Assembly (NCBI GenBank): GCA_964345075.1
Contig: CAYFPS010000001.1
Location: forward strand, 124,001-188,000
DNA: 64,000 nucleotides
Direction of reading: 5' to 3'
DNA from: CAYFPS01 sp964345075
GTDB taxonomy: Bacteria; CAIWAD01
Numbering within the stretch: position 1 is the stretch's first letter; every line of letters starts with the position of its first letter. Of this stretch, positions 47,001 through 55,732 are shown piece by piece. Both the position numbers and the translations under genes were made by a program. Under the pieces are notes generated by a model that was given only the letters and a program-made list of their open reading frames with translations, made no database searches and had not been told where the DNA came from.

Positions 47001-47249
47001 CGGGCCAATCTGCGCTCCAGCGGCAAAGGTCTGCTTGTCCAGCCAGCTGTCGCCGGTGGAGGACTTGTACTGCAGCTTCCAGCCGCTCATGTCCACACTG
47101 AAGTTGGTTGGATTGTAGAGTTCGACAAACTCTTCCAGCACAAGCGAGGTCTCGTAGAAGCGAAGCTCGCTGATCACCGGGTAGTCGGCCATCTGGGCCA
47201 GAAGGGGGCCGGCCACCATCAGTCCGGCAAGCAGGGGAAGTGTCTTCAT
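44022..47249 (-). CDS. Secreted phospholipase D-superfamily protein with lamin-tail, OB-like and FnIII domains
   Basis: A 1,075-residue exported protein. Signal peptide LPLLAGLMVAGPLLAQ; lamin-tail domain at about 25-150 (VISELRFYETSLVLEEFVEL); a mid region with an OB-fold-like domain (VVVRGVVTASNQLGSASYMQD); a fibronectin III-like domain; then two PLD halves with HKD motifs H735-x-K737-x4-D742 and H913-x-K915-x4-D920. It may act as a nuclease or phospholipase outside the cell. The tail from residue 997 (YPNPFNPTTTVAFSM) is the shared C-terminal domain. Three exact motif copies (44114, 44392, 46687). Confidence 0.88.
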   Translation of the reverse strand: MKTLPLLAGLMVAGPLLAQMADYPVISELRFYETSLVLEEFVELYNPTNFSVDMSGWKLQYKSSTGDSWLDKQTFAAGAQIGPHSFLLIGGTSTETTPDYPFTVAMGLGNSGGHVRIINGSQEEIDRVGWLAADSPEGTGLDAHERGASFERKAFENSTLADMVAGGAHSLEGNAWDSGNNAADFVIHALGNSNPQNSSSTPEPDEPLTDGSGTATCSVAQLYAPGPEDFDVTITGGEYLLPTIELELPAGWSAAEVNLSGDGFSGASLEQDGDTWRVTGSTVNTGVSGTFELTQVSFTTASGPYTIAVRTAVEGGVPSIIGTPPVINVIGDPIEIAELHNNDTNGIPYLLGETVVVRGVVTASNQLGSASYMQDATGGIVCYDFAFSNAVSIGDDVTVLGVVTLYNGLVELTPATILSTNATGVDVEPALLGCADIENQGAAGEPWEGMLVRLSGITVEGSGTWAGNTNYSVSDATGSTTVRINASCGLVGAPIPAGEFDLVGVVGQYDFSAPHTSGYQLQPRLLSDQIQIAGPGLAAGPFESDHTTSSVTLSWQSQNPGGTIVVHGTLDGEILDSLALGNSTTTHEVTLDGLDAGTPYWARIGAWNEDGASMAGTYWFSTVSAGSPGTIEVFFTQDVDPAYAFPGNEANGDHDVLSEIINLIDGATVSLDCAIYSLNIFEIAQAIIDAHDRGVAVRFIYDADHSQGEVAQIENAGVTVIDNHFGTHPGAGIQHNKFIVVDAADDDPANDRVWTGSLNLIDEPSSYGIWAKQNSVLIADQAVARAYTMEFNEMWGSAGMTPDPTEARYGAYKTNNTPKYFTVGGVPVEVLFSQGDNVSQRLVNYIDTAEESIYFCILVFTRNELNYAMNDAFDRGAAVRGVFDDEGDQYSEYALMQAWGADIFTDAGTGILHHKYMIIDAEEPGSDPMVITGSYNWSNSAEYDNDENLVVIHDNLIANQYLQEFAQRYHDAGGTADFNDVSDPKSLPGRFELTGLYPNPFNPTTTVAFSMPAMGDVELAVYNLAGQRVERQLVAGLNAGSHNVSLDMAGRPAGLYVLRVESAYGSAVEKMLLVK

Positions 47250-47250
47250 A

Positions 47251-47751
47251 TCAGACTCCTTTGATGTTCATGAAGGCTTCCAACTGGAAGCGGTGCCGAA
47301 GCGGGTGCATGACCGCGTGCTCCAGCATGGAATCGATGCAGTACTGGACCTCCCAGTCCGAAGGGTAGGAGGGAATGTAAAAGGCGCGCTGCTTCACGCC
47401 CTTCAGCCGCTCACCCCAGCGTTCCAGCAGGTGCTCGAGCCAGGCGAGGGCTTGCCTGTAGTTGGTGTCCAGATCCTGTGATCCATCCAGCTTTGGTGCC
47501 GGCTGAATTTCGGGATCAGGCAGGTCCAGCTGTTTGCAGATCCAGAGCATTTCGCTTCGCGCGGCAGAGTGCACGTGATACAAAAGTGCTTCGGGGCTGG
47601 CGTAATCCGGATCTTCATTGTCCGAGAGCGTTCCGCCACCAGCCACCCAGCGCCGCCAGACTTCAAGAAAGGCGCGCTGCTCGCGCTCGTGCAGCTCAAC
47701 CAGTGCTCGCGCGCCGCCGTAAAGAAATTCGGCTGTGGCCGGATTGCTCAT
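47251..47751 (-). CDS. DinB-like four-helix-bundle protein
   Basis: A 166-residue helical protein. A His in YHVHSAARSEMLW and the run MLEHAVMHPLRHRFQLE fit the metal-binding pattern of the DinB/YfiT fold (unrelated to polymerase DinB). Such proteins are often thiol-linked transferases; no function can be given. It starts one base after the adenosine deaminase stop. One motif copy (47575). Confidence 0.55.
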   Translation of the reverse strand: MSNPATAEFLYGGARALVELHEREQRAFLEVWRRWVAGGGTLSDNEDPDYASPEALLYHVHSAARSEMLWICKQLDLPDPEIQPAPKLDGSQDLDTNYRQALAWLEHLLERWGERLKGVKQRAFYIPSYPSDWEVQYCIDSMLEHAVMHPLRHRFQLEAFMNIKGV

Positions 47752-47752
47752 C

Positions 47753-48799
47753 TCAATAACCTACAAGCACACCGTCATAACCCATGTCCACCAGCGCGTC
47801 ATGCAGCATGGACCGCTTCTCGCGATAGGGCAGAAAGGCGCTCTTGAATCCGTTGGTGATGATCTTGGCAACTTCGCGCTCGTTCAGGTGGAAAGTCGTG
47901 GCTACGCGATAGAGCTCTTCGCTCAGTGTGACATCACTGATCAGACGGTTGTCTGTGTTGACTGTAACACGCAGGCCGTAATCCAGATAGAACTTGATCG
48001 GGTGTGCGTCGATGCTTTGTGTCACACCGGTCTGCACATTGCTGGTCGGGCAGGCTTCAATGGGAATGCGCTGGTCATTCATGTAATTCAGCAAGTCGCC
48101 GTCTTCCTTCAGCCGCGTCGAATGGCCGATGCGGTGCGCGTTCAGGTAGTGCAGGGCCTGATGAATACTCTCCGGGCCATAGGCCTCGCCGGCATGCACG
48201 GTGCAATTGATGTTGTTGTTACGGATCAGGTAAAAGGCCTCGCGGTGATCCTTGGCCGGGAAGTTTGCCTCGGCGCCGGCCAGGTCGAATCCGACCACAC
48301 CCGAAATCTTGTAAGCCACGGCCAGCTCGGCCAGGCGCAGACTGGTGGCAGGGTTGATGTTGCGAATGCCGCAGACGATCACGCCACAGCGAATGTCATA
48401 CTTCTTCTCCGCGCGGCGCAGGCCCTTCAGCACCGCATCCATCACCTGTGTTACAGACAAGCCCTGATCCGTGTGAAGAATGGGCGAGTAGCGAACTTCC
48501 AGCCAGCGCACATTTTCCTGCGCGCAGTCTTCAGCCATTTCAAATGCCGTGCGTTCCAGCGCTTCTTCGTCTTGCATCACGGAAAGCGTGTGACGAAAGA
48601 CTGTCAGGTAATCGTTCAGGTTCTCAAAGTTCTGACCCAACCGCAGCAGACGGAAGAGTTCGTCTTCATCCGTTGAGGGTAGTTCGACCTTGCGCTCGGC
48701 TGCCAGTTCGATCATGGTGGAAAGGCGAAGTGAGCCGTCCAGGTGGCAATGCAGTTCGGCCTTGGGCAGGCTGTGGATGTATTCACGGGTCAGAGTCAC
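47753..48799 (-). CDS. add: Adenosine deaminase
   Basis: A 348-residue deaminase. Zinc-site and active residues appear in order: AELHCHLDGSLR (HxH), VHAGEAYGPESI (His and Glu), HRIGHSTRL, and VNTDNRLISDVTLSEEL (Asp). It converts adenosine to inosine in purine salvage. GTG start at 48797-48799, with AAGGAGG and the usual leader; the longer ORF runs over the upstream terminator. Two GTGTTACA-type sites (47963, 48448). Confidence 0.93.
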   Translation of the reverse strand: MTLTREYIHSLPKAELHCHLDGSLRLSTMIELAAERKVELPSTDEDELFRLLRLGQNFENLNDYLTVFRHTLSVMQDEEALERTAFEMAEDCAQENVRWLEVRYSPILHTDQGLSVTQVMDAVLKGLRRAEKKYDIRCGVIVCGIRNINPATSLRLAELAVAYKISGVVGFDLAGAEANFPAKDHREAFYLIRNNNINCTVHAGEAYGPESIHQALHYLNAHRIGHSTRLKEDGDLLNYMNDQRIPIEACPTSNVQTGVTQSIDAHPIKFYLDYGLRVTVNTDNRLISDVTLSEELYRVATTFHLNEREVAKIITNGFKSAFLPYREKRSMLHDALVDMGYDGVLVGY

Positions 48800-48816
48800 G
48801 CTTAACCTCCTTGCAG

Positions 48817-48846
48817 AAAAGGCCGCTCCACCGGGGAGGGCCTTTT
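48817..48846 (-). terminator. Stem-loop terminator after mazF
   Basis: On the minus strand AAAAGGCCC pairs with GGCCTTTT across a GC-rich loop and ends in TTTT. Lies between mazF and add. Confidence 0.75.
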
Positions 48847-48890
48847 GCGTTTGAGACTGATTGGTCAATATAGAATAGAGCGGGGCGCTT

Positions 48891-49238
48891 TCAAGAGTCA
48901 GGCGAAACGAGCATTCCAACGAGCTCCAGCACTCGCCCAAGCGCTTTTTCGCTTAGCTTGCCAATGAAGCGTGCTCGTCGCGCCCGCCAGTCGAGGCTTT
49001 TCAGTTGATCGGCCAGAATCTCACCGGAAAGATCCGCCGATTGGACGAGCTCGACTTCAAAGGGATAGCCCTTTACATGCGTTGTCAGTGGACAAAACAG
49101 GGCGAGACCTGTTCTGGCGTTGTATGCCCTGGGTGAGACAACGAGCGCCGGGCGCCTGCCCGCCTGTTCATGCCCTGCCTGTGGATTGAACTCAAGCCAG
49201 ACCAGATCGCCGCGCGCAGGTGTGTAGGGAGCGGTCAT
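48891..49238 (-). CDS. mazF: MazF-type toxin (mRNA interferase)
   Basis: A 115-residue PemK/MazF protein: RGDLVWLEFNPQAGHEQAGRRPALVVSP, then FCPLTTHVKGYPFEVEL and ADQLKSLDWRARRARFIG. These include the conserved Arg and Thr of the RNase site. By family it cleaves mRNA at short sequences. Its start overlaps the mazE stop by one base, as usual for the pair. Confidence 0.93.
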   Translation of the reverse strand: MTAPYTPARGDLVWLEFNPQAGHEQAGRRPALVVSPRAYNARTGLALFCPLTTHVKGYPFEVELVQSADLSGEILADQLKSLDWRARRARFIGKLSEKALGRVLELVGMLVSPDS

Positions 49239-49477
49239 TACCAGACTTCCCGGCCTGAGGGCGGGCCGCTGTCCTCTTCACCATGCAGGTTTTCATCGGT
49301 GATTGCGTCCAGTAGCTCGGCCAGCTGCCCACTTGCGGGAACGGGCCTTAATACCAGGGCTTTGTCCTCCAGGCTAAGCTCCAGCTCGGATCCATAGCCG
49401 ATGGCGGCTTCCCGGGCCATTGCCTGCGGAATGCGCAGCCCAAGACTATTGCCCCATTTCATCAGGCGAACACGCAC
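49238..49477 (-). CDS. mazE: MazE-type antitoxin
   Basis: A 79-residue protein with an AbrB-like swapped-hairpin DNA-binding half (LMKWGNSLGLRIPQAMAREA) and an acidic toxin-binding tail (LLDAITDENLHGEE). It neutralises MazF and represses the operon. Start is GTG at 49475-49477 or the ATG at 49460-49462; neither has a strong ribosome site. A palindrome lies just upstream. Confidence 0.9.
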   Translation of the reverse strand: MRVRLMKWGNSLGLRIPQAMAREAAIGYGSELELSLEDKALVLRPVPASGQLAELLDAITDENLHGEEDSGPPSGREVW

Positions 49478-49485
49478 AAAAAACC

Positions 49486-49512
49486 CCGCGTATCTTCATT
49501 GTATCTACGCGG
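49486..49512. promoter_or_regulatory. Inverted repeat upstream of mazE (candidate operator)
   Basis: CCGCGTA (49486-49492) and TACGCGG (49506-49512) are exact inverted arms 13 bases apart, starting 9 bases before the mazE start. Suited to autorepression by the MazEF complex; not proven. Confidence 0.45.
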
Positions 49513-49583
49513 CAAAATAGACTAGGCAAGGCTGCTTGTCAAGCAAGATCGACCAGGCAGGAAATATGGGAGTAACTCCGCCC

Positions 49584-51794
49584 TCAGGCCCCCAGCCGCC
49601 CTGTGGCAATCGCCGTACTCATGCGCTCCAGAGCTTCGTAGGAGGCGCCCAGCTTGCGCTGCGGAACGGCCCGAGACTGGCCACGGTCTTCTTCGGAAAT
49701 CTGCCCGTCCACCAGACGCAGCAGTTCGCCCAGCTCCGGGTGCACGCGATCGGCATATTCATAAGCCTTGAGCATGGCCAGAATGCCCGTCTTTTCTTCC
49801 TGGCTGAGCTCCAGCTGCTCCTGCCCCTCATCAATGACGGCATCCCAGCGCACGCGGGGCATGTAGCCCATGCGCCTCAGGTCCTCCACCATACGCGGCA
49901 CGCGTGTAGAAGCGCTGAGCAGCATCAGGCAGGGCTGATAGAGCGCCAGCCAGTCCTTGCGCAGGGCGGGCATCAGCGAGAGCTCCTGCATCAGGCGCTC
50001 GTCTTCGGTCTTCAGCACCATCAGCTGCGGATCCACCAGAATGTGACCGTGACGGCTGCTGACTTCTTCCAGCAGGTAGTCCACATTCTGAGGAATTTCC
50101 TGGGCGCTGTGCTCCAGGAAGAAGCCGCGGATACGTCCCAGATCCAGGCCACTGTCGAGGCCGCGGGAAAGGGACTGTGAATTGATGCGGAACTTGCCGC
50201 GCTCGTAATCGGCAAAGCGCGAGAGGAAAAGCGTGCGCTCCGGCGGCAGGCGCTTGGGCAGGTATACTTCCAGATTGGCCTGCACCAGGAGCTTCTCTTC
50301 TGACAGAAAGAGGCGACTCAAGCTGAGATCTTCTTCGTTGTCCTGCAAAAGGGCCTTGCCCCGGGCACTCAGTCGGAAGATCAGCCCACCCTCTTCGGCG
50401 CGCTGCGAAAGCTCGACCAGTCCGAACCAGAAGAGTCCGCGCTGCAACAGATGGCCGATGAAGCGCTCGATGCCGGCACGGTGCTGATCACCCCGGTAAC
50501 CGCCTTCGGAGCGGGCATAAAGGTGAGCCAGCTCTTCCTCCGTGATCCAGGCTTTGGGGCTGATATGCTTCAAGAGCCAGAGGACGCGCACGGGATCCAG
50601 CACACCGGAATCGGGATGCTCGATACGCATGGACAGCTCTTCCTCGTCCGTCGGATCGGCACCAAAGAAGTCACGAAGCAGCTGGCGGAAACTGGCGCAG
50701 GGCTCGCGGAAGAACTCGGCCGCGCGGGCCATATTGACTGCCCAGACATCGTTCTTGATCTGCACGATTCCGTGCTGCTCGAAATAGTCAAAGAGGTAGT
50801 GGAACTGCTGATGGTCTTCCTGCGGCGGCTGGAACATGGCGCTGATGCGCTTGATCTCGGTCTTGTGAACCCCGCCCTTCTGGATTTGTGTCACACGATG
50901 ACTGATCAGGTAGATCAGGATGACCTGTGCATTGTGAAAGAGCATGGACTCTTCAAAACGCACCTTCCAGCTTTCCGGCTGCAGGCGGCCGGCAAAACTG
51001 GGATAAATCTGCAGGGGCGGCGCGCTCAAGGTGAAGTTGCTGCGCACCATGTTGACGACATCCTGCACCAGCATGATGCGGGTCTCGCTGGGGAAGTACT
51101 GGTCGTGCTTCAGCAGTGTATCACCGCCGCTGGTCATGACAAAGCCGCTGTCCCGGTGCAGGTGAATCAGCTCGCGCTTGAGTTCTTCCGAGTCGAGCTT
51201 CTGGCCGAAAAAGCCCACATGCTTGCGCAGGTCACGCAGGGTGAGGCCGTCGGGGAACATGGCCAGCACCTTGATCAGAATGCGGCCGGGCAGACTGATG
51301 TGTTCTTCCACCGCGGCAGACAGCGCATCGCGATCCAGAATCATCGCCTTGAAGCTGGCCAGAAAATCCACCGGATTGCGTGACTCGGGATCAACCGGGC
51401 GGGAGCTGCGAGCGTAAAAGCCCTCCGACATGCGCTTCAGCTCGACCAGATCACGGGAACCCAGACGGGCCCGCAATCGACGCCGGTAAAAGGGCGGCAG
51501 CTGCAGCAAGCCTTCGAGATCTTCTTCAAGGGAAATAACGGGCATGGCCTTGCCGGCAGACTGCTGTCGACGATTGCGAATCAGTCCGGCCTTCTGCATG
51601 CTGGAGAGCATGTTCGTGGCGTCGGGTGCGTTTTCAAGGCCTTTCAGCACAGTGACCAGCTCGTCCCTTGGAACGGCACCCCCTTCGGCGGCCAGATAGT
51701 AAAGAACTTCCATGTGGAGATTCTGTCGTTCCTGCAGAGTAGCCAGGCGGCGCAGCGAGCGCTGAAATTCAAGGGAAAAAGGGTAGGCGGTCAT
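49584..51794 (-). CDS. Stand-alone XPB/Ssl2-helicase-associated domain protein (Helicase_C_3-like)
   Basis: A 736-residue protein with no Walker A or DEAD box. The C-terminal third (LVQANLEVYLPKRLPPE, FRINSQSLSRGLDSGLDLGR, IPQNVDYLLEEVSSRHGHI) fits the domain found N-terminal to XPB helicases and as separate 'helicase-associated' proteins next to xpb genes in other bacteria. The N-terminal part is winged-helix-like. No xpb gene is nearby. The cytoplasmic role is unknown, likely nucleic-acid related. One motif copy (51117). Confidence 0.65.
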   Translation of the reverse strand: MTAYPFSLEFQRSLRRLATLQERQNLHMEVLYYLAAEGGAVPRDELVTVLKGLENAPDATNMLSSMQKAGLIRNRRQQSAGKAMPVISLEEDLEGLLQLPPFYRRRLRARLGSRDLVELKRMSEGFYARSSRPVDPESRNPVDFLASFKAMILDRDALSAAVEEHISLPGRILIKVLAMFPDGLTLRDLRKHVGFFGQKLDSEELKRELIHLHRDSGFVMTSGGDTLLKHDQYFPSETRIMLVQDVVNMVRSNFTLSAPPLQIYPSFAGRLQPESWKVRFEESMLFHNAQVILIYLISHRVTQIQKGGVHKTEIKRISAMFQPPQEDHQQFHYLFDYFEQHGIVQIKNDVWAVNMARAAEFFREPCASFRQLLRDFFGADPTDEEELSMRIEHPDSGVLDPVRVLWLLKHISPKAWITEEELAHLYARSEGGYRGDQHRAGIERFIGHLLQRGLFWFGLVELSQRAEEGGLIFRLSARGKALLQDNEEDLSLSRLFLSEEKLLVQANLEVYLPKRLPPERTLFLSRFADYERGKFRINSQSLSRGLDSGLDLGRIRGFFLEHSAQEIPQNVDYLLEEVSSRHGHILVDPQLMVLKTEDERLMQELSLMPALRKDWLALYQPCLMLLSASTRVPRMVEDLRRMGYMPRVRWDAVIDEGQEQLELSQEEKTGILAMLKAYEYADRVHPELGELLRLVDGQISEEDRGQSRAVPQRKLGASYEALERMSTAIATGRLGA

Positions 51795-51917
51795 GTGGTG
51801 TGAAGGATCGCTGGGTTAAACCATATTGGCCCGCATTCGCGGTCTTTGAGCCGCCAGGCTTTGGAAAGCAGGGCCTTCAACCAGCCTGAAAGAGTTGAGA
51901 GAGTAGCACATCGCCCC

Positions 51918-52754
51918 ATGGGAGTCAAGCCGCTAACAAGCACACCCCCCAAACCTGTGTCACAAAATGCCTCCATCTTGCGCCGCTGGGGCCCGCTTTT
52001 GCTGCTTGCCCTTCTGGCCGGAGGCTGCTTTATAGGCACGATCAACCGGCTCTGGCAGACGCGCCGGCAGATGCTTCGCTATGAAGAATACATCCGTTAC
52101 GAGCCATCAACAGCCGAGCGCGGGCCGGGCCTGACTTTTCTTGACCCGAAGCTGACTCGCGAAGATATTCTGAGCCTGGCGAGCGATCGTGTGCCCAGCA
52201 CCATCGACAGCCTGGACGGGCGCGAGCACTGGGTCTTCACCTGGCACCGTCGCCCAATGATGCGCGGCAAGTCGATCAACCTGCACCTGCTTTTCATGGA
52301 TGATCGCATGGAGATGCTCTACATTGATCGCCGTTTTGCCGAAGCCCTGGGCGAGGACCGAATTGAAATGCTCGCCAGGAATTTTGTTGGCAGAAAAACC
52401 GATCTGGACCTGTCTGGAAGGCGCATTGTCTGCTCGGTGCCGGCCGAAGAGCTGGCCCCCTTCAGCCCCCTGATGCTTGAGGACCTTCACAAAATCTTCG
52501 GCAAGGAAAACCGGCGCCGAAGCGGTGACAACATTCCCGAAGACGAGGTCAAGCTGATTTTCCGCTACCGCTTGAAGGGCGCCAAGGGCGACAAGGCAGC
52601 CATGAGCTTCGGGGCGACCATCAAAATGGACAGCGGCCTTCTGGGAAGAATCACCAGCCGCATTGGCTCCTTTCAATTGGAATTTGACCTTAGCCAGCAG
52701 CCCCTGGTATCAGAATCTTCGAACAGCGGCGTGATACAAGTGGGTTCTGAATGA
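51918..52754 (+). CDS. Membrane-anchored protein of unknown function
   Basis: A 278-residue protein. After a short N-terminal part there is one hydrophobic segment (WGPLLLLALLAGGCFIG) with a Cys that could be a lipobox (AGGC), then about 220 residues, soluble and charged. No family recognised. ATG at 51918 preferred; an upstream start lacks a ribosome site. One motif copy at 52731 encodes Val-Ile-Gln near the C-terminus. Confidence 0.6.
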   Translation: MGVKPLTSTPPKPVSQNASILRRWGPLLLLALLAGGCFIGTINRLWQTRRQMLRYEEYIRYEPSTAERGPGLTFLDPKLTREDILSLASDRVPSTIDSLDGREHWVFTWHRRPMMRGKSINLHLLFMDDRMEMLYIDRRFAEALGEDRIEMLARNFVGRKTDLDLSGRRIVCSVPAEELAPFSPLMLEDLHKIFGKENRRRSGDNIPEDEVKLIFRYRLKGAKGDKAAMSFGATIKMDSGLLGRITSRIGSFQLEFDLSQQPLVSESSNSGVIQVGSE

Positions 52755-52821
52755 GCTTCCACTTGCAAAGACGAGCCAATGAACGGTATTTTCAAAGCAT
52801 GATGAACCGAAAGCTGCAGTC

Positions 52822-53289
52822 ATGAATCCACGCGTGGCCGAAATCCTCATTCACATTCTGCGCCGAGTGGCGGAGATGGGAGGCGTGAGCGATTTTCCCT
52901 TTGAGGTCATGATGGAAGAACTGATCGGGATGGGCTTCAACCCGGAGGATGTCCGGGCGGCCCTGACCTGGATCGCTGACCGCTCCGACCCCATGGGCGA
53001 AAGCCCGGTGGAAGAGGCGGCCAGCCCCGACAGCCGGCGGATTCTGCATCATGCCGAAAGCCACTACCTGACGCCCGAAGCGCGCTCCATGCTGGCCGAG
53101 CTGCAGAACGCTCACCTTCTGCAACCCGGCGAAACCGAAGCGCTGATTGAAAGGGCCGTCTGGATGGAGCGCACCCATACCAGCATTGATGAGCTCAGGG
53201 CCTTCGCCCAGCAGATGATGCTCGGGCAGCCGCACATTGAGCCGGGGCAGGAATTCCGGATTGTTCCCGGAGCCTCCAGCCACCACTAA
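52822..53289 (+). CDS. smg: Smg family (DUF494) protein
   Basis: A 155-residue helical protein: VAEILIHILRRVAEMGG, then a central LTPEARSMLAELQNAHLLQPGETEALIERA, a Smg hallmark. In E. coli smg sits between dprA and topA; here topA is next and no dprA is seen. Function unknown. Confidence 0.83.
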   Translation: MNPRVAEILIHILRRVAEMGGVSDFPFEVMMEELIGMGFNPEDVRAALTWIADRSDPMGESPVEEAASPDSRRILHHAESHYLTPEARSMLAELQNAHLLQPGETEALIERAVWMERTHTSIDELRAFAQQMMLGQPHIEPGQEFRIVPGASSHH

Positions 53290-53343
53290 ACCAAGCCCGC
53301 CGGTCGCACATGCGCCGCGGATCGATCAGAAAGTGTCCGTTTG

Positions 53344-55653
53344 ATGTCTCATATCCTTGTTGTCGTCGAGTCTCCCACCAAAAGCAAAACGATCAAGCGC
53401 TACCTCGATGGCTGGCAGCAGGGCCGTTTTCAGGTAACCAGCAGCGTCGGTCATATCATCGATCTGCCGGAGAAGGAACTGGGCGTGGATCTTGAAAACA
53501 ATTTCGAGCCAACCTACGTACCGGCTTCCCGCAAGGACAAGGTCATCAGCGAACTGAAAAAGCTGGCCAAGGGCGCGGAAAGTGTGCTGCTGGCAACTGA
53601 CCAGGACCGCGAGGGAGAAGCGATTGCCTGGCATATCGAGCGCCTTCTGAAGGCCGGTCGCAAGGTGCCGCCTATTTCCCGCATTCGCTTCAACGAGATC
53701 ACCAAACAGGCCATCATTGAGGCCATCAGCCACCCCGAACTGATTGACACAAACCGCGTGGACGCCCAGCAGGCCAGGCGCGTGATGGATCGTCTGGTGG
53801 GCTATCAGGTCAGTCCACTCCTTTGGAAGACGGTCTCGCGCGGTCTCTCTGCCGGTCGCGTACAGAGTGTGGCCGTCCGGCTGATCTGCGAGCGCGAAGA
53901 AGAAATCAATGCCTTTGTCCCGCAGGAATACTGGACCTTTACGGGCCTCTTCCGCGATCTGGCTGCTGAAGAATTTCACGCCGACCTGCACAAGGTCTGG
54001 CCCGATGCCGCCACAGCCGTGAAGGAAGCCGGCAAGAAAACTGCCGGCGAAAAGCCTGCCGTCTCCAGTGAAGCCGAAGCCATGGCCTGGAAGCGGGATA
54101 TGCTGGCCGCCGACTGGCGCGTTCAGACGATCCAGGAAAAGCAGGTTTCCCGCAAGGCGCCCGCGCCTTTCATCACCTCGACCATGCAGCAGGACGCGGC
54201 CCGCCGTCTGGGCTTCAGCCCGAAGAAGAGCATGATGCTGGCCCAGCAGCTTTACGAAGGTGTAGAACTGGCCAATGGCGAAGTCGCGGGTCTGATTACC
54301 TACATGCGTACCGACTCTACCCGTCTGGCGGACTCCGCCCTGGAAGATGCGCGCGGCTACCTGGAAAAGCGCTTCGGCAAGGATTCGATTCCCGCCAAGC
54401 CGAATGTCTTCAAGTCAAAAGGCAAGGCCCAGGACGCCCACGAGGCCATTCGCCCCACGACCACCCGCTGGTCCCCGGCCGACCTGAAGGACAGCCTGAG
54501 CCGCGACCAGCTGCGCCTGTACACCCTCATCTGGAATCGTTTTCTGGCCAGCCAGATGGTGCCCGCGCTCTATCAGCAGCGCTCGGTCGATCTGCTGGGC
54601 GATCGCTTCCTCTTCCGCTGCACGGGCAGCGTCCTTAGCCGCAAGGGCTTCCTGGAGCTCTACGAGGATGTGAAGGAAAAGAAGAAGAAAAGCGAGGAAG
54701 GCAGCTCGAAGCGGCCGGAACTGCCGGTGCCTGTCAATTTGAAGGAAGGCGAGGCCGTCACCCTGAAGGAAATGGGTGCCGATCAGCACTTCACCAAACC
54801 GCCGGCGCGCTTTTCGCAGGAAAGCCTGATCAAGGCTCTTGAAGAACTGGGCATCGGTCGTCCTTCAACCTACGCCAGCATTGTGGACATGATCCTCAAG
54901 CGCAGTTATGTGGAGCTGAAGGAAAAACGCTTTCACCCCACGGATCTGGGCCAGACGGTCAACCGCATTCTTGTGACACACTTTGCGGATATCTTCAATG
55001 TGGACTTTACGGCCCGCATGGAAGCCGAGCTGGACTCCATTGAAAGTGGTCGTGGCTGGAAGTCCGTGATGCACGATTTCTACGGGCCCTTTTCCGCGGC
55101 CTTGAAGGAGGCCGACGCCAAGCGCGGCGAGATTCGTGCCTCAACCACCGAAAAGCTGGGCGAGGCCTGCCCCGAATGCGGGGGCGAACTCATTTACAAA
55201 TGGGGACGCAACGGACGCTTCATTGCCTGCAACAACTTCCCCGATTGTCGCTACACGCGCGACCCCAATGAGGGTTCGGGGGAAGAAGCCGAAGGCGAAC
55301 TTTGTGATGAGTGCGGCGCGCCCATGCTCGTCCGCAACAGCCGCTTCGGCCGTTTTCTGGGCTGCTCGCGCTACCCGGAATGCAAGGGCAAGCGCCCGAT
55401 CGATCTGGGCGTAAGTTGCCCGCAGGAGGGCTGTGACGGCAAGCTGGCCGAGCGCAAGGGCCGCCGGGGCGTCTTTTATGGATGCACGCGCTACCCCAAG
55501 TGCACGTTTGCCACCTGGGACAAGCCGACCAAGACGGCCTGTCCGGCCTGTGGACATGCCTGGATGGGACTGAAACAGCGCAAACAGGGCGATGACAAAC
55601 TGATCTGCCCGGTTTGCAAATATGAGCACGATCCCGCGGAAGCGGAGCTCTAA
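53344..55653 (+). CDS. topA: DNA topoisomerase I
   Basis: A 769-residue type IA topoisomerase. Toprim domain with VVESPTKSKT and TDQDREGEAIAWH (DxDxE equivalent), the catalytic Tyr in LITYMRTDSTRL (about residue 320), and four C-terminal Cys4 zinc units (CPECGGELI, CDECGAPML, CPQEGCDGKL, CPACGHAWM). It relaxes negative supercoils. ATG at 53344 preferred; the preceding TTG is in frame. No GTGATACA copies in the whole gene. Confidence 0.97.
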   Translation: MSHILVVVESPTKSKTIKRYLDGWQQGRFQVTSSVGHIIDLPEKELGVDLENNFEPTYVPASRKDKVISELKKLAKGAESVLLATDQDREGEAIAWHIERLLKAGRKVPPISRIRFNEITKQAIIEAISHPELIDTNRVDAQQARRVMDRLVGYQVSPLLWKTVSRGLSAGRVQSVAVRLICEREEEINAFVPQEYWTFTGLFRDLAAEEFHADLHKVWPDAATAVKEAGKKTAGEKPAVSSEAEAMAWKRDMLAADWRVQTIQEKQVSRKAPAPFITSTMQQDAARRLGFSPKKSMMLAQQLYEGVELANGEVAGLITYMRTDSTRLADSALEDARGYLEKRFGKDSIPAKPNVFKSKGKAQDAHEAIRPTTTRWSPADLKDSLSRDQLRLYTLIWNRFLASQMVPALYQQRSVDLLGDRFLFRCTGSVLSRKGFLELYEDVKEKKKKSEEGSSKRPELPVPVNLKEGEAVTLKEMGADQHFTKPPARFSQESLIKALEELGIGRPSTYASIVDMILKRSYVELKEKRFHPTDLGQTVNRILVTHFADIFNVDFTARMEAELDSIESGRGWKSVMHDFYGPFSAALKEADAKRGEIRASTTEKLGEACPECGGELIYKWGRNGRFIACNNFPDCRYTRDPNEGSGEEAEGELCDECGAPMLVRNSRFGRFLGCSRYPECKGKRPIDLGVSCPQEGCDGKLAERKGRRGVFYGCTRYPKCTFATWDKPTKTACPACGHAWMGLKQRKQGDDKLICPVCKYEHDPAEAEL

Positions 55654-55678
55654 TAGTGCGATCTTGAGTGAAGATGGT

Positions 55679-55706
55679 CCTTCCCTTGGCCGATGAGAGG
55701 GGAAGG
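55679..55706. other. Short stem-loop between topA and xer
   Basis: CCTTCCC and GGGAAGG pair across 14 bases. No T run follows, so I do not call it a terminator. Confidence 0.35.
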
Positions 55707-55732
55707 CCACAGAGCCGTGAAAGGCATCTTCC

